Shown: one piece after another, positions 10,276 through 21,270 of the stretch | Layout of the letters: every line of letters starts with the position of its first letter | How positions within the stretch are numbered: the first letter of the stretch is position 1 | Program-made: the position numbers and the translations under genes | Origin: Rhizopus sp. PT2906 | Lineage: Eukaryota; Mucoromycota; Mucoromycetes; Mucorales; Rhizopodaceae | Assembly (NCBI GenBank): GCA_025529335.1 | Contig: JAMYHX010000571.1 | Coordinates: 1 to 24,777, forward strand | DNA length: 24,777 nt | Direction of reading: 5' to 3' | Notes under the pieces: generated by a model | Seen by the model: the letters and a program-made list of their open reading frames with translations, nothing else | Database searches by the model: none | What the model was told of the DNA's origin: nothing

Positions 10276-10653
10276 TTTGTTAAAGAAAGAAAGAATGAGT
10301 AAAGAAAAAAGAAAAAGAGTGCTTATATATAAATATATCTTCCTTTTAGTAAGGCTGCTGCATTTAGAATAAATAGACTCATAGCATTGGTCCAATTTCA
10401 TCTGAGCATCGAACAGATGATTCATGCCAAGGATATTCTTACGTAAATGCACTGACACTTTTCCATTTATGGTTATGATTTGTTCAAAAATCTAAAGGTG
10501 CCCTTTAACATTGAATTAATATATCCCAAGGATAATCATATGAATATGCATCAACATTAAGAGTCTTCTTTTAACTATGCTTATCTTTCTCCATGTATAT
10601 AGTATTAAATTCCAGCTGTCATAAGTAATTAATAGTAATTCTATAGAAAAAGT
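10276..10653. other. intergenic region, carrier 3' end to WW-gene promoter
   Basis: This separates two minus-strand genes. Apart from the TATA-like element and CT-rich leader of the WW gene there is nothing I can interpret. The upstream open extension of the WW frame falls here. Confidence 0.5.
10323..10338 (-). promoter_or_regulatory. TATA-like element of the WW-domain gene
   Basis: The minus strand reads ATATATTTATATATAA about 50 bp before the chosen ATG, followed by a pyrimidine-rich CTCTTTTTCTTTTTTC leader. This layout is common for strongly expressed fungal genes and supports the downstream start at 10275. Confidence 0.45.
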
Positions 10654-11675
10654 CTATTTATTAGCAGGAATTATTCGTAGTACTTGTTCATAAACCAAAA
10701 AGTTTAATGAGTGAATAGGAAATGCTCTAATCAAGGTCACATTCAGGCCACGGTATAATCCACGGAAGCCGTTTTTCTTGACAAGATGCTTGGCACATTC
10801 TATTGCGTTATTATATTTTGGGTTATCCAGCATGATGTCCTTTTGTAGATTGGTCTTGATCACATCCACAGGGAACACAAGTAACCAGCTCAGCATACCA
10901 CATAATCCACCTGATAGGAAATGTACCAATGGTCCTGACTGATTCCCATCTCCTGACAGCTGACGTTTCATTGTCTCATATCCACCAAAATAAATACCTG
11001 TACCTAATGCATCTCTCGCTAACATTTTATATTAGACCATGTATTCTATGTGTGCGTGTGCGCGAATACATACCTGAATGACATCCAACTCTGCTCCATA
11101 ATCCAAAAATGCCCTTTCGATTGACTATTTGCTTTACCGATTTCCAGCTCGATGCTTCAGCCACTTCATTTGATGACACTTGGCCCATTGCTATTTGTCT
11201 TTTGAGCAATACCAATTCTAGTTGCCGTTGAATTTTCACAAGTTCCAAGGGACAACTCAATAAGGCAATGAATGCGCCACTGACGCCACCACTCACAGTT
11301 GATACACCTATGGTTGATCTTAATGTGTCATTGTTGAATATTCCATGCTGAATAAGTGACTTTTTTGTGCCTTCGTAGATAGAAAATGATGCTGATTTAA
11401 TGATACTGACAGTGATCAATGGTGGTATCATGCCTCGAAAAAATCCTCTTGCTCCTTCCTCTGCATAAGTCATCCGTACACAGGACATGATTGAATTGTA
11501 ATGATGTGTTTGCATACGAGTCTTTATAGAGTCAAACTATATCCCCTCCTCCTCGTTTATTACTTTCTCTTCTTTTTGTATCTATAGTTATAAACATTAC
11601 CGGAAATCCTGCCAAAACAGAAATGACGGCCGCACTTGAAGCTGCAATCACTGTTCTATAAGCTTTATCTTGCAT
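10654..11675 (-). CDS. mitochondrial carrier family (SLC25) protein
   Basis: This is a solute transporter of the mitochondrial inner membrane with the three-repeat carrier fold. Exons are 11601-11675, 11074-11536 and 10654-11018, giving 300 residues, the normal family length. All three signature motifs are visible: PFDSIKTRMQ (25-34, its Pro and Phe brought together by the first splice), PLELVKIQRQ (121-130) and FPVDVIKTNLQ (228-238). Each is followed by the expected G-rich segment, for example GARGFFRGMIPPL and GFRGLYRGLNVTLIRAFP. The second repeat has Glu in place of Asp in Px[DE]xx[KR]. RDALGTGIYFGGYE is typical of the fifth helix. The substrate cannot be assigned; the amino-acid or carnitine-like carriers are possibilities only. 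The first intron ends GATATAG and the second starts CAG|GTATGT. Confidence 0.9.
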
Positions 11676-11939
11676 TAGTTCATGTATAAATATATTATAT
11701 ATGTATATCTTTTACTTTGTAGCGATCTTAGCTGTGTTGTTCTAGCCTCAAAATCCTTTTCCCTATTATTGACTATAAGTTTTGAATCAGTTCTTGATGA
11801 TTGTAACAAGCTTACTTCAATTCTCTAATGGACATTCTTTCTTTGTTGACTTATCATTCGGTCAATGAGCAAAAGGTACAGAAAAAAAGAGGGGCAAGGG
11901 GGTGGGACAGTGTTGATAAGGGCGGAGAGTGTATTCTTT
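11676..11939. other. upstream region of the carrier gene
   Basis: This is AT-rich sequence upstream of the minus-strand carrier start, including a TATATA-rich patch at about 11690-11710 that could serve as its core promoter. The purine-rich end (11879-11930) may already belong to the decayed gene that follows. Confidence 0.4.
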
Positions 11940-12812
11940 TTTAATTCCTTTTCAGGAAATGAAAGAGTCTTTACGAAAAATATTAAACGTGAGCTTTGTA
12001 ATACCAGAGCTCTATGATAACAGATTTCGTGCAAAGCTTAAAAAAGCAACTAAAGAAGAACCTATCGCAATTGAGGATATATAAATACTCATACTTGAAT
12101 CGAGCTTAATTCCAATAGGATGCAATATTCATTATTTATCCTTTGATGGACGATTCAAGTTTGCCCTGAAAGAAGAAGTGGTCATCCATGTGAGCGTAAT
12201 GAAGCCTTTTATGAGCAAGACACAAATTACGCGCATCTCAAGTCATTTATTTCAGAAATTCTAACCAAAAGTCTCCAGTCAAAGCAAAAAAGTCTTTCCT
12301 ATTGTCTTTGAAAACGGCAAATTTTATTATGACTTTTCTTTTGTTGATCGTACCTTAGTATGAGGCAGCCAGCCCCAAGCTGTTATGCAAACCCAAGGGA
12401 ATAATGCCTACTGATACTATATGTTTCGATTGTAGTCAAAAGGGACACGAGTGTTGAGACTGTTCTCAACCGCTGAACAGAGAGGCCATCAGGACAAATA
12501 GGCTATTGAAGGATATGTCAAATGCTGTCAAAGGGAGGCTCTTTGAAAAATTACAGCTAATTAGTGATGTCAATAAGATGCAGCTAGGTATAATATCTAA
12601 AGAATTCAAAAGAGGCGTTAGAAAGGAGGATAGTGATAAGCTCCCTATTATATGGTTATCCTTCTGCCCTAGAGGGCAGAGATGTTCTTGAATTGAAATT
12701 ACATGAAATACGGTCAGAGATCATTGTAAAAGTTGATAATAATAAAAGGAAGCAAACAAGTCCTATGGTCAAATACTTTATTGTTAAGCTACTGTGTTAT
12801 GTTACAAAGTAA
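11940..12812 (+). pseudogene. decayed zinc-knuckle protein gene, probably retroelement-derived
   Basis: Protein-like sequence persists across three frames. The first segment reads open from about 11940 to 12360 except for TAA at 12082 and TAA at 12262, then meets TGA at 12361. A frame change follows, and the second segment (about 12364-12691) contains a CCHC zinc knuckle, CFDCSQKGHEC then DC, interrupted by TGA at 12455. After another frame change near 12665-12680 a third segment runs to TAA at 12810. The amino-acid composition (KFALKEEVVIHVSVMKPF, GKFYYDFSFVDRTLV) is coding-like rather than random. CCHC knuckles of this spacing are typical of retroelement Gag or LINE ORF1 proteins. I recognise no more of it. 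Intron-bearing origin cannot be excluded, but three stops plus two frame changes argue for a dead gene. Confidence 0.6.
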
Positions 12813-13243
12813 GCATATATTCCCATGAAGTTATTCAACTACAGTCTTACATAAACGTTTTAGCTGCTTGGCATCACCTCGGCAGTCAATTTGAAGATAA
12901 CCCCATCTGTGTAGTGGCGTTCTATATTTTAATAATGAATTATCTCTTTCTATTGTCAAATGTAAGTTATCTATGATGAATGGTTGATAGTATAGCAGCA
13001 ACAACTTATTACAATAGGGCAATTGTCAAAGAAGCGGCCTTCCATATGAGAGGAATATTTAAAGCATTGACAAAGTGTAGCACAGGACTATCCCTCTTGG
13101 CGAAAAGGTCTGTAATTTCAAGTGTTACATTGGTGCACAATAGGAAGAAATATCCTTTTACAGACCGCATACCAGACACCTTAAATTTTGTCCGTCTTCT
13201 CGGCAAGTGATAAACAGCATTTCTTTTCTGCACATATATTTCC
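12813..13243. other. gap with an unexplained open frame
   Basis: A 76-codon plus frame (12980-13210) and a 94-codon minus frame (13009-13293) overlap each other. The plus frame contains YNRAIVKEAAFHMRGIF and KKYPFTDRIPDTLNFVRLL, which look protein-like, and it could be a further relic of the element at 11940-12812. The GCPII promoter and leader must also lie here. I call neither frame a gene. Confidence 0.3.
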
Positions 13244-15851
13244 ATGGCAACTCGGGGATATTCACCTATTCCTGACCAAGGAAATGGATCCATAGAGGGT
13301 CAACAAGAACAAGAATCCCAAGTAAATCGTAGTCCCTTTGAAAGAATGAAGAAATGGTGGAACACTCACATTGGCAATTCGGCTTCAGAGACAGCACCTC
13401 TCATCAACAGACGCACCATGACACTCGAGCCACCAAAGCCAAGTCCTTTGAGAACTATCTTGACAGTATTGTTTATTATTGGCGCATTTACAGTAGTTAC
13501 TCTTTTGCTTATTTTAACCATAAACAGAGACGATGTGGAAGGTAAATAAGACATATATGATAGAAAAAAGTTCTATTTGACTAAATCTATATATATATAT
13601 ATAAAGATACTTCTTCTAGAAGACTATCCGAAGCAGAAAAGATGATGCTCAATCTGCCTTCTCCTAAAAGACTTCGTAGCTACCTGAAGACCTATACTTC
13701 AGAACCTCATGTTGCCGGAACATTATCCGATAAGCGTCAAGCAGAATGGACACGTCAAAAGTTTAATGAGTTTGGTATTCCGGACTCAAAGATTGTAACG
13801 TACTATCCATTGCTCAACTACCCTGTATCTCGCCGTTTGGAGATTGTATCCGGACCTGAGGAGTTACGTTATGTAGCCAAGCTCAAGGAAGACAGAATAG
13901 AAGAGGATCCATCAAGCGAGAATCCTGACATTGTGCCATTGTTTCATGGTAAGTGCATTTGTTTAAAGAGGCAAGGTAGATCTTGGCAGTAACATAACTG
14001 CTTCTTAAGGATATTCCAAGAATGGAACGGCAAGAGGTCCTGTTGTTTATGCCAACTATGGTCGATTGGAAGATTTCCAGTTTTTGGTTGATCAAGGTGT
14101 TCAAGTGAATGGAAGTATTGCCTTGGTCCGATACGGTCCCACTGTCCGTGGTTTGAAAATCAAAGCTGCCGAAAAGTACGGCTGTGTCGGTGTCTTGATC
14201 TTTTCGGATCCTATTGATGATGGGCCCATCGGCAAGGAAAACGAAGATGCTCCCGCAGAATCTTATCCTAATGGCCCTTGGAGGGCCCCAAGCTCTGCAC
14301 AGCGTGGATCTGTTGGCTATATTTCATTAGGTGTTGGTGATCCTTTGACACCTGGTTACGCAGCTACAGAAAATGCCACCCGTATTCCAATGGAAGAATC
14401 GCCCATGCTGCCTAAAATTCCATCACTTCCATTGTCTTGGGAAGACGCTTTGCCTCTTCTTAAAGCTACAGAGGGTCATGGCGTCGTTGGTGAATTTGAC
14501 TGGGTTGGCGGTTTGGAGGGTGTACAGTACTACAGTGGTCCCAGTGAAGGCATTGTTGAGATGGAGAATATCGTAAAGTACAACGTAACGCCCATTTGGA
14601 ATGTCCTTGGACGTATCGAAGGTTCTGTAGAACCACACCGATCCGTTATTATTGGCAATCACCGTGATGCTTGGGTGTACGGCGCAGTAGACCCTTCATC
14701 TGGATCTGCTGCCTTGGTATGCGTTTTGAAAACAGCTTTTTCTTGTACCCTGCTAATAACGTGCTTTCATTTTTAGCTTGAAGTCGCCCGCGTGCTGGGT
14801 CAAATGTTACAAACCGGATGGAGACCACGTCGTACTATCATTTTAGCTTCATGGGATGCAGAAGAATATGGTCTTATTGGTTCTACTGAATGGGTTGAAG
14901 AGAATGTTGAATGGCTTAAAGAAGAGGCTGCTGCCTATATTAACTGTGATTCTGCTGTTTCTGGTCCTTTCTTTACCCCAGGCGCTACTCCTTCTTTAAA
15001 CAAGCTCTTGTATGAAGTAACCAGTTTGGTTCCTGATCCACGCACAGGAAAATCTGTATACGATGCCTGGCTCGAGAGATCTAAAGCTACTAATGGCCCT
15101 GTTGAGAAGCCTACCGTCGGTGTGCTTGGGTCCGGTTCTGATTTCACTGCCTTCTTGGATCATGTTGGTATTCCGTCTATTGATATGTCGTTTGATGGAA
15201 ACTATGGAGTATATCATAGTGTATACGACAGGTAATGGAAAAGAAACTATAAAAAAACATAGAGCTTAACCCTTTGACATGCATAGTTTTCACTATATGG
15301 AGAAATTTGGTGACCCCACATTTGAATATCATGCTACCATGACAAAGATCTTTGGATTGTTAGCCTTGCGCTTAGCTGATGACCTCATTTTGCCTATGCA
15401 TCCAATAGACTATTCTACTGAGCTTCAGAACTATGTTCACAAGTTACACGCATACACGGTTCCTCACACATTCCCTACGCTTAAAAAGTCAGTTCATACT
15501 CTATTAAAGACTGCTTCTGCCTTTGAAACCAGCATGGCTCAGTTAAACGAAAAACTCAAGAAATTCAACCAGGACGATGACAAGAAATTGGCTGCCAAAT
15601 GGTCAAAGCGTGTAGAAAAGATGAACCAGCGATTGATCCAGTTTGAACGAAGCTTTATTGACGCTGATGGTATTGCCGGTCGTGAATGGTTCAAACATGT
15701 GGTCTATGCTCCTGGATTATGGACAGGTTACTCTGGTCAAGTATTCCCTGCTATTTCTGAAGCATTTGATGACAAGAACATGCCTTTAGCCCGTCGTGCT
15801 GAAAGCAAAGCTGCCAAATGCGTTCAAAAGGCCCAGGAAGCACTTTTATAA
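13244..15851 (+). CDS. glutamate carboxypeptidase II-like M28 membrane peptidase
   Basis: This is a type II membrane zinc peptidase of the PSMA/NAALADase family (fungal Vps70/Tre-like relatives). Exons are 13244-13541, 13637-13948, 14010-14716, 14777-15231 and 15287-15851, giving about 778 residues. Order: a cytosolic N-tail, one transmembrane segment at about 70-94, a start of the ectodomain (LPSPKRLRSYLKTYTSEPHVAGT), a PA domain (GSIALVRYG, YGCVGVLIFSDP), the M28 domain, then a helical dimerisation domain. All metal and catalytic residues of GCPII are present: His421 (NHRDAW), Asp431 (AVDPSSGSA), Glu468/Glu469 (WDAEEYGLIGSTEW), Asp497 (NCD) and His586 (YHSVYD), so it should be active. The first junction is the weak point. 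The AG nearest the branch point (ending at 13619) breaks the frame, so I used the CAG ending at 13636. Confidence 0.92.
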
Positions 15852-15924
15852 TAATAAACATGTATGATTTGATTACTACCATAATTGCATTTATTATTTA
15901 CACATAATTTACATAAAAAAGAAT

Positions 15925-18900
15925 CTATATTTGAGGAGATAATTTACTAATACGCCTTTTCAATTGTTCATCTACAACAGCTTCCCCTTCATCGGGAATT
16001 CCATACTCTAAGTCTATATTCATGTCCTCCCGATCTTGTGGCTTTTGTATAGTCATTGCTCCATTGCTATAGTCAGATAAAATAGGTACTACTACTGCCT
16101 TGGATGATTGGCTTTGAAAAGTGTTCAAACTGTCAGAATTGTCTTCCAAGTAATAATAATCAGTTATATCTTCTGATGTGCTTGCTCGAGGCAAGCGTCG
16201 CTCTCTCTGACCGGCTCTGTTTTCCAAAAACAACTCACTGAATGCAGAAGCACTGCTTTCCGCATGCTCTCTTGCTGCCGTTCCTGGAATGCTCGGTTTC
16301 GAATATTGCTTTGCCGGGCGAGGACAAAGCTGGCTTGGGAACCGAGGTAGAGGTTCGCGAACGGATGGTTCATGCATTTGCTCGCGTTCTGAGTAAGTGG
16401 CAGATGTACGGTTATACTTTCTTATATCCGAATCAATCACAGCCGGTTCTTCTTCGTTGCTTGCTTTTAGATCAATATGTTGCAGCTCGATAGGATCTGC
16501 GTTATCGATCTCTCTTGAAGCTTCAAAACTAAAGCTCTTACTTCTCGGACGAGAGAATTTGTTCCATATGAGCGAGGCTGACGGCCGTCTGCTGCCCATA
16601 GATGAAACGAGCTTGCTCGGATTGAGCATCGGCGTAGAAAACTTGACAGCCGGTGACGAAGAGCTGTTCGTACTTTCTTCTGTAGGGCCGGTATCATTCT
16701 GAAGTACTTGTAATGCAATATCATCCTTGTACTCTGGTGATCGTTGTAGACTGCCAATGTTTATACTTGAGATCCGTCTTAGATGCTTTCTTTTCTCTTG
16801 AAGCTCAAAAGCACCATTAAATACATGTCGAAAAGACGGATCGGAAGACTCGTTGGATAGACGTGCTGTATCATTTTGAATATCAATCTCGGATTCAGTT
16901 GCAAATCGACTGTCGGTCAACAAATCGTCCTGAGACGCACCGGATACTGGTGCGAATGAGACAGCCGAAGATAGAGCAGATGTATTGCGACTGCGACCAG
17001 TAGTTGTTGAATCCTTATTCTCACTAGGTTTAGAAGTCGAAGCACCAGAGGTTACGGCTGATTTTGCCCTATTGGCTGCGTCGCTTATCCTGATCGTCGA
17101 AGCTGGGGCGTTCATTACTACTGGCTTAACTCTGAAGACATGTATCAGTAGCCAATGTAAGAACCTTGCTGTGAGCGGATGTTCGAATGGCTTAAGGCTT
17201 TCAACAGCTCCAAGCTCGTTCTGTTGATAGGAAGGACCGGGTGTGCCATTAAGGTGGTCAGATGACCCATTGTCTGACTTGTTCAGTTTTAAAAGAGGAA
17301 TAATAAAGGCCCGAGAGCGCTGTGGGAACGATTTGAATGATTCACTTGCATTATCTGTGAACTTGTTGTTGGGTAAATAAACTCTGCCATTCTTGGATGT
17401 CACTGTAACGATATCATAAAGCTTTTCGGGTGAACTAGTGCGTTGGCCCTTGGCTGTCTGTAATTCGACTGAGGGAACGTGCGAGATATGTGCATACATA
17501 TTGATGCTTTCGTCATCGTCTGTTGGAAAAACTCCACCAACCTCCACCTCTGATCCAACGTCGTCAAGCAATTTCTTCTTTATATCTTCTATCAGGGCCG
17601 AAATTCTTGCGTGTTCTCCTCGGCCTTCACCTCGAACAGGAGCAATTCTGATGATTTTAGGGTAATCGGCATCGTCTCCATCAGATTCAGGATCAGGTTG
17701 AAATAAGACTGTGTAATAGTCATGTACATATCTCCTCTTAATCGTATCCATAATCTCACCAAGCACTGTACAAATAGCAGGATCTGTAAAATAAATACAA
17801 GAGACCATGAAAGCTTTTGAATAAATGATGAGTTAGTCGATAATGTCAAATATTGAACATATGATTTTACCTAGTAAACTAGAAAATAATCGGTCTAGAA
17901 TGAATACAGGGTAAGGAATATGCGCATTTGCTGCAATTGCTATCTCTATACTCACTCCCCAAATTTTTGAAATGAGAGGTACTAAACACCAAAATAAGCA
18001 AACACTTTAAGAAAGTCAAACAAAAGCTTACCTAAAGGATAACAAATACATCGAATGGCTATTTTCCGAAAAACGTCGGTGGTGTTGCCATGTTTTCTGA
18101 GAATGTACAAGGAGTTAATAACTGTGTCATGCTTTCGAGATTGTAGATCAAGTGTGCCAGCATAGTTTCCACGGGCTCGAACGATAAAGATAATTGCAAT
18201 GACAGCATGCATGGCCGCAAATAATGAAGAAAAGAGTAACCATCCATAATACCAAAGCTGCATAAGCGAAGTTAGTATATCGTTGTCTGACATCGAAAGC
18301 AAGTTGCTTTTTTTTTTACCCAATTGAATAACTTTCTCATCCGACCTTCAAAGTAATAATGATACCTAATAAACAATCATACTTTTAGTATCGAAAGAGA
18401 TAAATCGAGAGCTATGTGAGGGGTCCTTACCAGCAAGAGGCTACTATCTCATCAGGTGATGGGCCATTGGTTTGAGGCACTATCTTGGGTACGATGGCTA
18501 CTAGTACACCAGAAACAGCAATGATAACATAATAGAATATCTCAAGCTTCTTTGTCCTTGGTACTTTCATAGCCAAGATCGTCACCAGATTTAAACCAAT
18601 AAGTGCCAAGCACATACAGGCCATTGTGTCCGTTGATATTAAAATATAAATAAGTACTCGACAGGCTGAGCGTCTGCTATCGATATAGTCTATTGCTATC
18701 TGAATAGCAGAATAAATGCCATCAAATATACTAGAGAGGACGATCAGTCTAAGAGATAGCCTGTTTATAACCTTTGGGCGATAGTCTAAAAGGATTCCAT
18801 GAACAATGAGGACAGAAACCGTGCCCACCAAAGACATGATAGATGCGACAAGGTTGGTGATAATCAAGCCAGATATTTGTCCTGCCGTAAAACTCAAATG

Positions 18901-18930
18901 TTCCAAGTAAAAGTATGTCCCTGCGTCCAT
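15925..18930 (-). CDS. fungal 7TM G-protein-coupled receptor with long disordered tail
   Basis: A predicted seven-helix receptor of the Git3/cAMP-receptor-like fungal class. Exons are 18431-18930, 18320-18365, 18032-18257, 17871-17981 and 15925-17783, giving 913 residues. Helices fall at about 20-45, 59-80, 91-121, 129-151, 184-208, 248-276 and 278-305. Cys90 at the top of helix 3 and Cys166 in loop 2 can form the usual disulfide. Loop 2 reads CWYHYYFEGR and joins LWYYGWLLF across the second intron, whose branch point is TACTAAC. The helix 6 start IRCICYPLVPLISKIWG and the helix 7 end LLDPAICTVL match this class. The tail of about 600 residues is Ser/Thr-rich and low in complexity, fitting phosphorylation-controlled signalling. 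The ligand is unknown. The gene is convergent with the GCPII gene (73 bp apart) and divergent from Dnmt2. Confidence 0.82.
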
Positions 18931-19189
18931 TCCTCTATCCTTGTACCCATGAACTAGTTTAGGAAAAAAGGGGGATGCAATAGTGAGACAGAAAGAGAGA
19001 GAAAGAGAAAGGGAGAAGAAAAGGGCAAAGGAAAAATTTAAACCAATGATGCATAATTAAGGATTCAATTGTTATCTGACCCGTTCCACTCAACAAAATG
19101 TCAACTCAGAATTGACAGCGGGCTTTAGAATTTGTTTCAAAAAGACTAAAAAGCCACACTAGTTCCCCTTCTCTTTTATTCTTGTACTG
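18931..19189. promoter_or_regulatory. shared upstream region of the GPCR and Dnmt2 genes
   Basis: These 259 bp separate two divergent starts. A purine-rich block (GAGA/AAAG type) lies at about 18980-19036, which is a pyrimidine-rich leader for the GPCR transcript. A CCCCTTCTCTTTTATTC leader precedes the Dnmt2 ATG. No clear TATA box is seen on either side. Confidence 0.4.
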
Positions 19190-20593
19190 ATGGCACCCTT
19201 AAGACAACTCGAGTTTTATTCAGGCATTGGTGGAATGGTAAAAAGAATAAGCTATTCCCAATATGTGGAGACGGTCTTTCCTTAGTTTATATCGTGCCTA
19301 TATATTTATTCATAGCATTATGCTGCCAATTTAGCTGGTTGGGATGTTGACATATTAAAGGCCTTTGATATTAATACAGTCGCAAACGAGGTCAGTTCTT
19401 TACCCATGATTTTTTTTTGTTCTTCCTGAAACTTGGCCTCTCTTTTTATTAGATATACAGACATAATTTTAATCCAAAAATAGTCGGACAGGTGAACCCT
19501 TATTTAAAGTTTAGAGTTAAGGTTTATAACCTTCTGGTTTCCGATAGAAACTGATCGAGACCCTCTCGATAAAGCAGTATGAGGATTTTGCGGCAGACGT
19601 ATGGACTATGTCACCACCATGTCAACCATATACCAGACAAGGATTACAGCAGGGTAGCGAGGATGCACGAGCTAAGAGCTTTCTTTACTTGATGAATGTC
19701 TTGAAAGAAATGCGAAATAAACCAAAGTATATCTTGGTCGAGAATGTAAAGGGTTTCGAGGCAAGTAAAAAAAAAAAAATCAAAAGAAGAGGTCATGGAA
19801 GAGCTTATAGTATTTGTAGGAATCCGATTCACGAGAAATGCTTGTTGATGCTTTACAACATAGTGACTACAACTTTCAAGAGTTTTTACTGACACCTTTA
19901 CAACTTGGAATCCCTAATTCCCGTATGAGATACTATTTATTGGCCAAACATAAACCCTTCGAGTTTGCAGTACCTGTTACCGACACAATTATAAACTACA
20001 TTCCTCTTTCTGAAAAAATGTCCAAGGGTTTCATTGACAATAGAGGACAGGAGTATGTGGATGAAGCAGAGGTGGAAGCAATCTCTGCTTATTTGGAGCC
20101 TAATGTTGACGAACAAGCCTTTTTAGTGCCTGATAAAGTGCTTCTTAAAAATATACAAGTATTTGATATTGTAAAGCCGACTAGTAGACGTAGCTGCTGC
20201 TTTACAAAAGGATACTTTCATTATGCCCAAGGCACAGGATCCATTCTGCAGATGAACGAGAGTTTAGATGTAATGAAGTATATTACATATATGCACACAA
20301 TGCTAAATAATTAATAGACAGCAATAGTCTTTCAACAAGCAATGGAATATAAAGACGTTGATGAAAGCAAACAACTAGAGTTACTCAAATCATTAAGATT
20401 AAGATACTTTACTCCAAGAGAAGTAGCCAACTTGATGGGATTTCCTGATCAATTCAGCTTTCCCAACACAAGCTCACTGAAACAAAAATACCGCACCTTG
20501 GGCAATAGCATTAATGTCAAACTGGTGTCCGAATTAATGCGTTATCTATTGAAAGAACCTTTTGTCAGTTCAAATCAAAATGAAAGCCAATAA
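19190..20593 (+). CDS. TRDMT1: Dnmt2-type tRNA (cytosine-38-C5) methyltransferase
   Basis: This enzyme methylates C38 in the anticodon loop of tRNA-Asp (and some others) with S-adenosylmethionine, using a DNA-methyltransferase fold. Exons are 19190-19237, 19316-19390, 19453-19491, 19548-19760, 19820-20269 and 20318-20593, giving 366 residues. Motif I is LEFYSGIGGM (7-16). Motif IV is PPCQPYTRQG with catalytic Cys79. Motif VI is ENVKGFE (119-125). Next come LLTPLQLGIPNSRMRYYLLAK and the family-specific CFT motif (252-254) in SRRSCCFTKGY. Motifs IX-X are LRYFTPREVANLMGFP and YRTLGNSINVKLV. The CFT motif separates Dnmt2 from true DNA methyltransferases. The fourth intron starts GAG|GCAAGT, a GC-AG intron required by phase and by the spacing after ENVKGFE. 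The last intron (20270-20317) is chosen by phase. Confidence 0.95.
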
Positions 20594-21270
20594 ACTCTAT
20601 ATTGAGACATTACAAGTGTGCTTTGGTCTATTTCAAAGGATTTACCCTGAGAAACTAAGCTTGTCAAATATGGTAAAATTCCGTTTATTTCCGCCACAAG
20701 TAACGGAGACATTGTTTGACACGGAGGGCGGAAAGGGTATTTGTTAAAGCAGATCATCATTCATCTTTTATACTCAAATTAGAATAAGAGATATGCAACA
20801 TCACACATGATTTGATTGATTTTTTCGATGCTCTCTCGGTTCGAATATTACACCTGCGCGACAAGCGTTTGGTCCCTGAAAGTGTATGAGTTTTCTTTCC
20901 AAAGCCCAAAGATACCGTCGAGAAAATTTCTATAGCCAAGACATCTTTGTCTAATACCTGCAGATATCCCAAATTTATTGCCTTGATTCAAGAAGTAGTT
21001 GACCATATCGCTTAATTGGTATAGGCTGGGCCCATCTTTGCTAATTACTGTTTCTTGGAACTTCTCCAGAATGGCGAAGAATTACCTGTGATCACTCCGA
21101 ATTCATTCTATAATATGTTTTCCATTTTTACTGGTCAAGGAAAGCGTTCCTTTGATAGTATCAAGAAGAGCTTCAAGGTCTTTTGTGAATCTATTTCTCT
21201 CACTCAATCTGGATCAAAGCGAAGCGTACACTCTGTCCTCAAGCGCGAATCTTGTGATATAGTACATTAA
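20594..21270 (+). pseudogene. decayed gene of unknown family
   Basis: Directly after the Dnmt2 stop, protein-like sequence continues in the frame ending at 20747 (KLYIETLQVCFGLFQRIYPE, then VKFRLFPPQVTETLFDTEGG). It then shifts to a second frame that stays coding-like to 21270, broken by stops at 20785, 20887, 21013 and 21022. Pieces such as DLIDFFDALSVRILHLRDKR and NGEELPVITPNSFYNMFSIF are well formed. Just before the final stop there is a donor-like GTACAT, and a strong acceptor TTTACAG at about 21290-21296, so an extra exon to about 21391 (ending at GTAAGT) is possible. No family is recognised. An old transposon protein or a dead duplicate gene are both possible. Confidence 0.55.

Noticed and set aside
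10276..10458. 61-codon N-terminal extension of the WW-domain frame
   Set aside because: It covers a TATA-like element and a CT-rich leader, and is unlike the rest of the protein; the ATG at 10275 has the better context.
13009..13293. 94-codon minus-strand frame upstream of GCPII
   Set aside because: It overlaps a plus-strand frame of equal quality and runs into the first codons of the GCPII gene; no motif or splice partner is seen.
16164..17849. Several frames of 69-101 codons on both strands within the receptor tail
   Set aside because: They are shadows of the 1.9-kb exon, which is open throughout and connected by phase to the 7TM exons.
18258..18346. GPCR model using the AAG acceptor at 18346 and retaining the KKKSNLLSMSDND segment
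   Set aside because: It keeps frame but uses a weak acceptor and ignores a perfect TACTAAC/CAG intron end; the spliced alternative gives the expected loop 2 and helix 5 sequence.
20838..20850. GGTTCGAAT, resembling a tRNA T-loop or pol III B box
   Set aside because: No acceptor, D or anticodon stems can be drawn around it, and it lies inside the protein-like relic.
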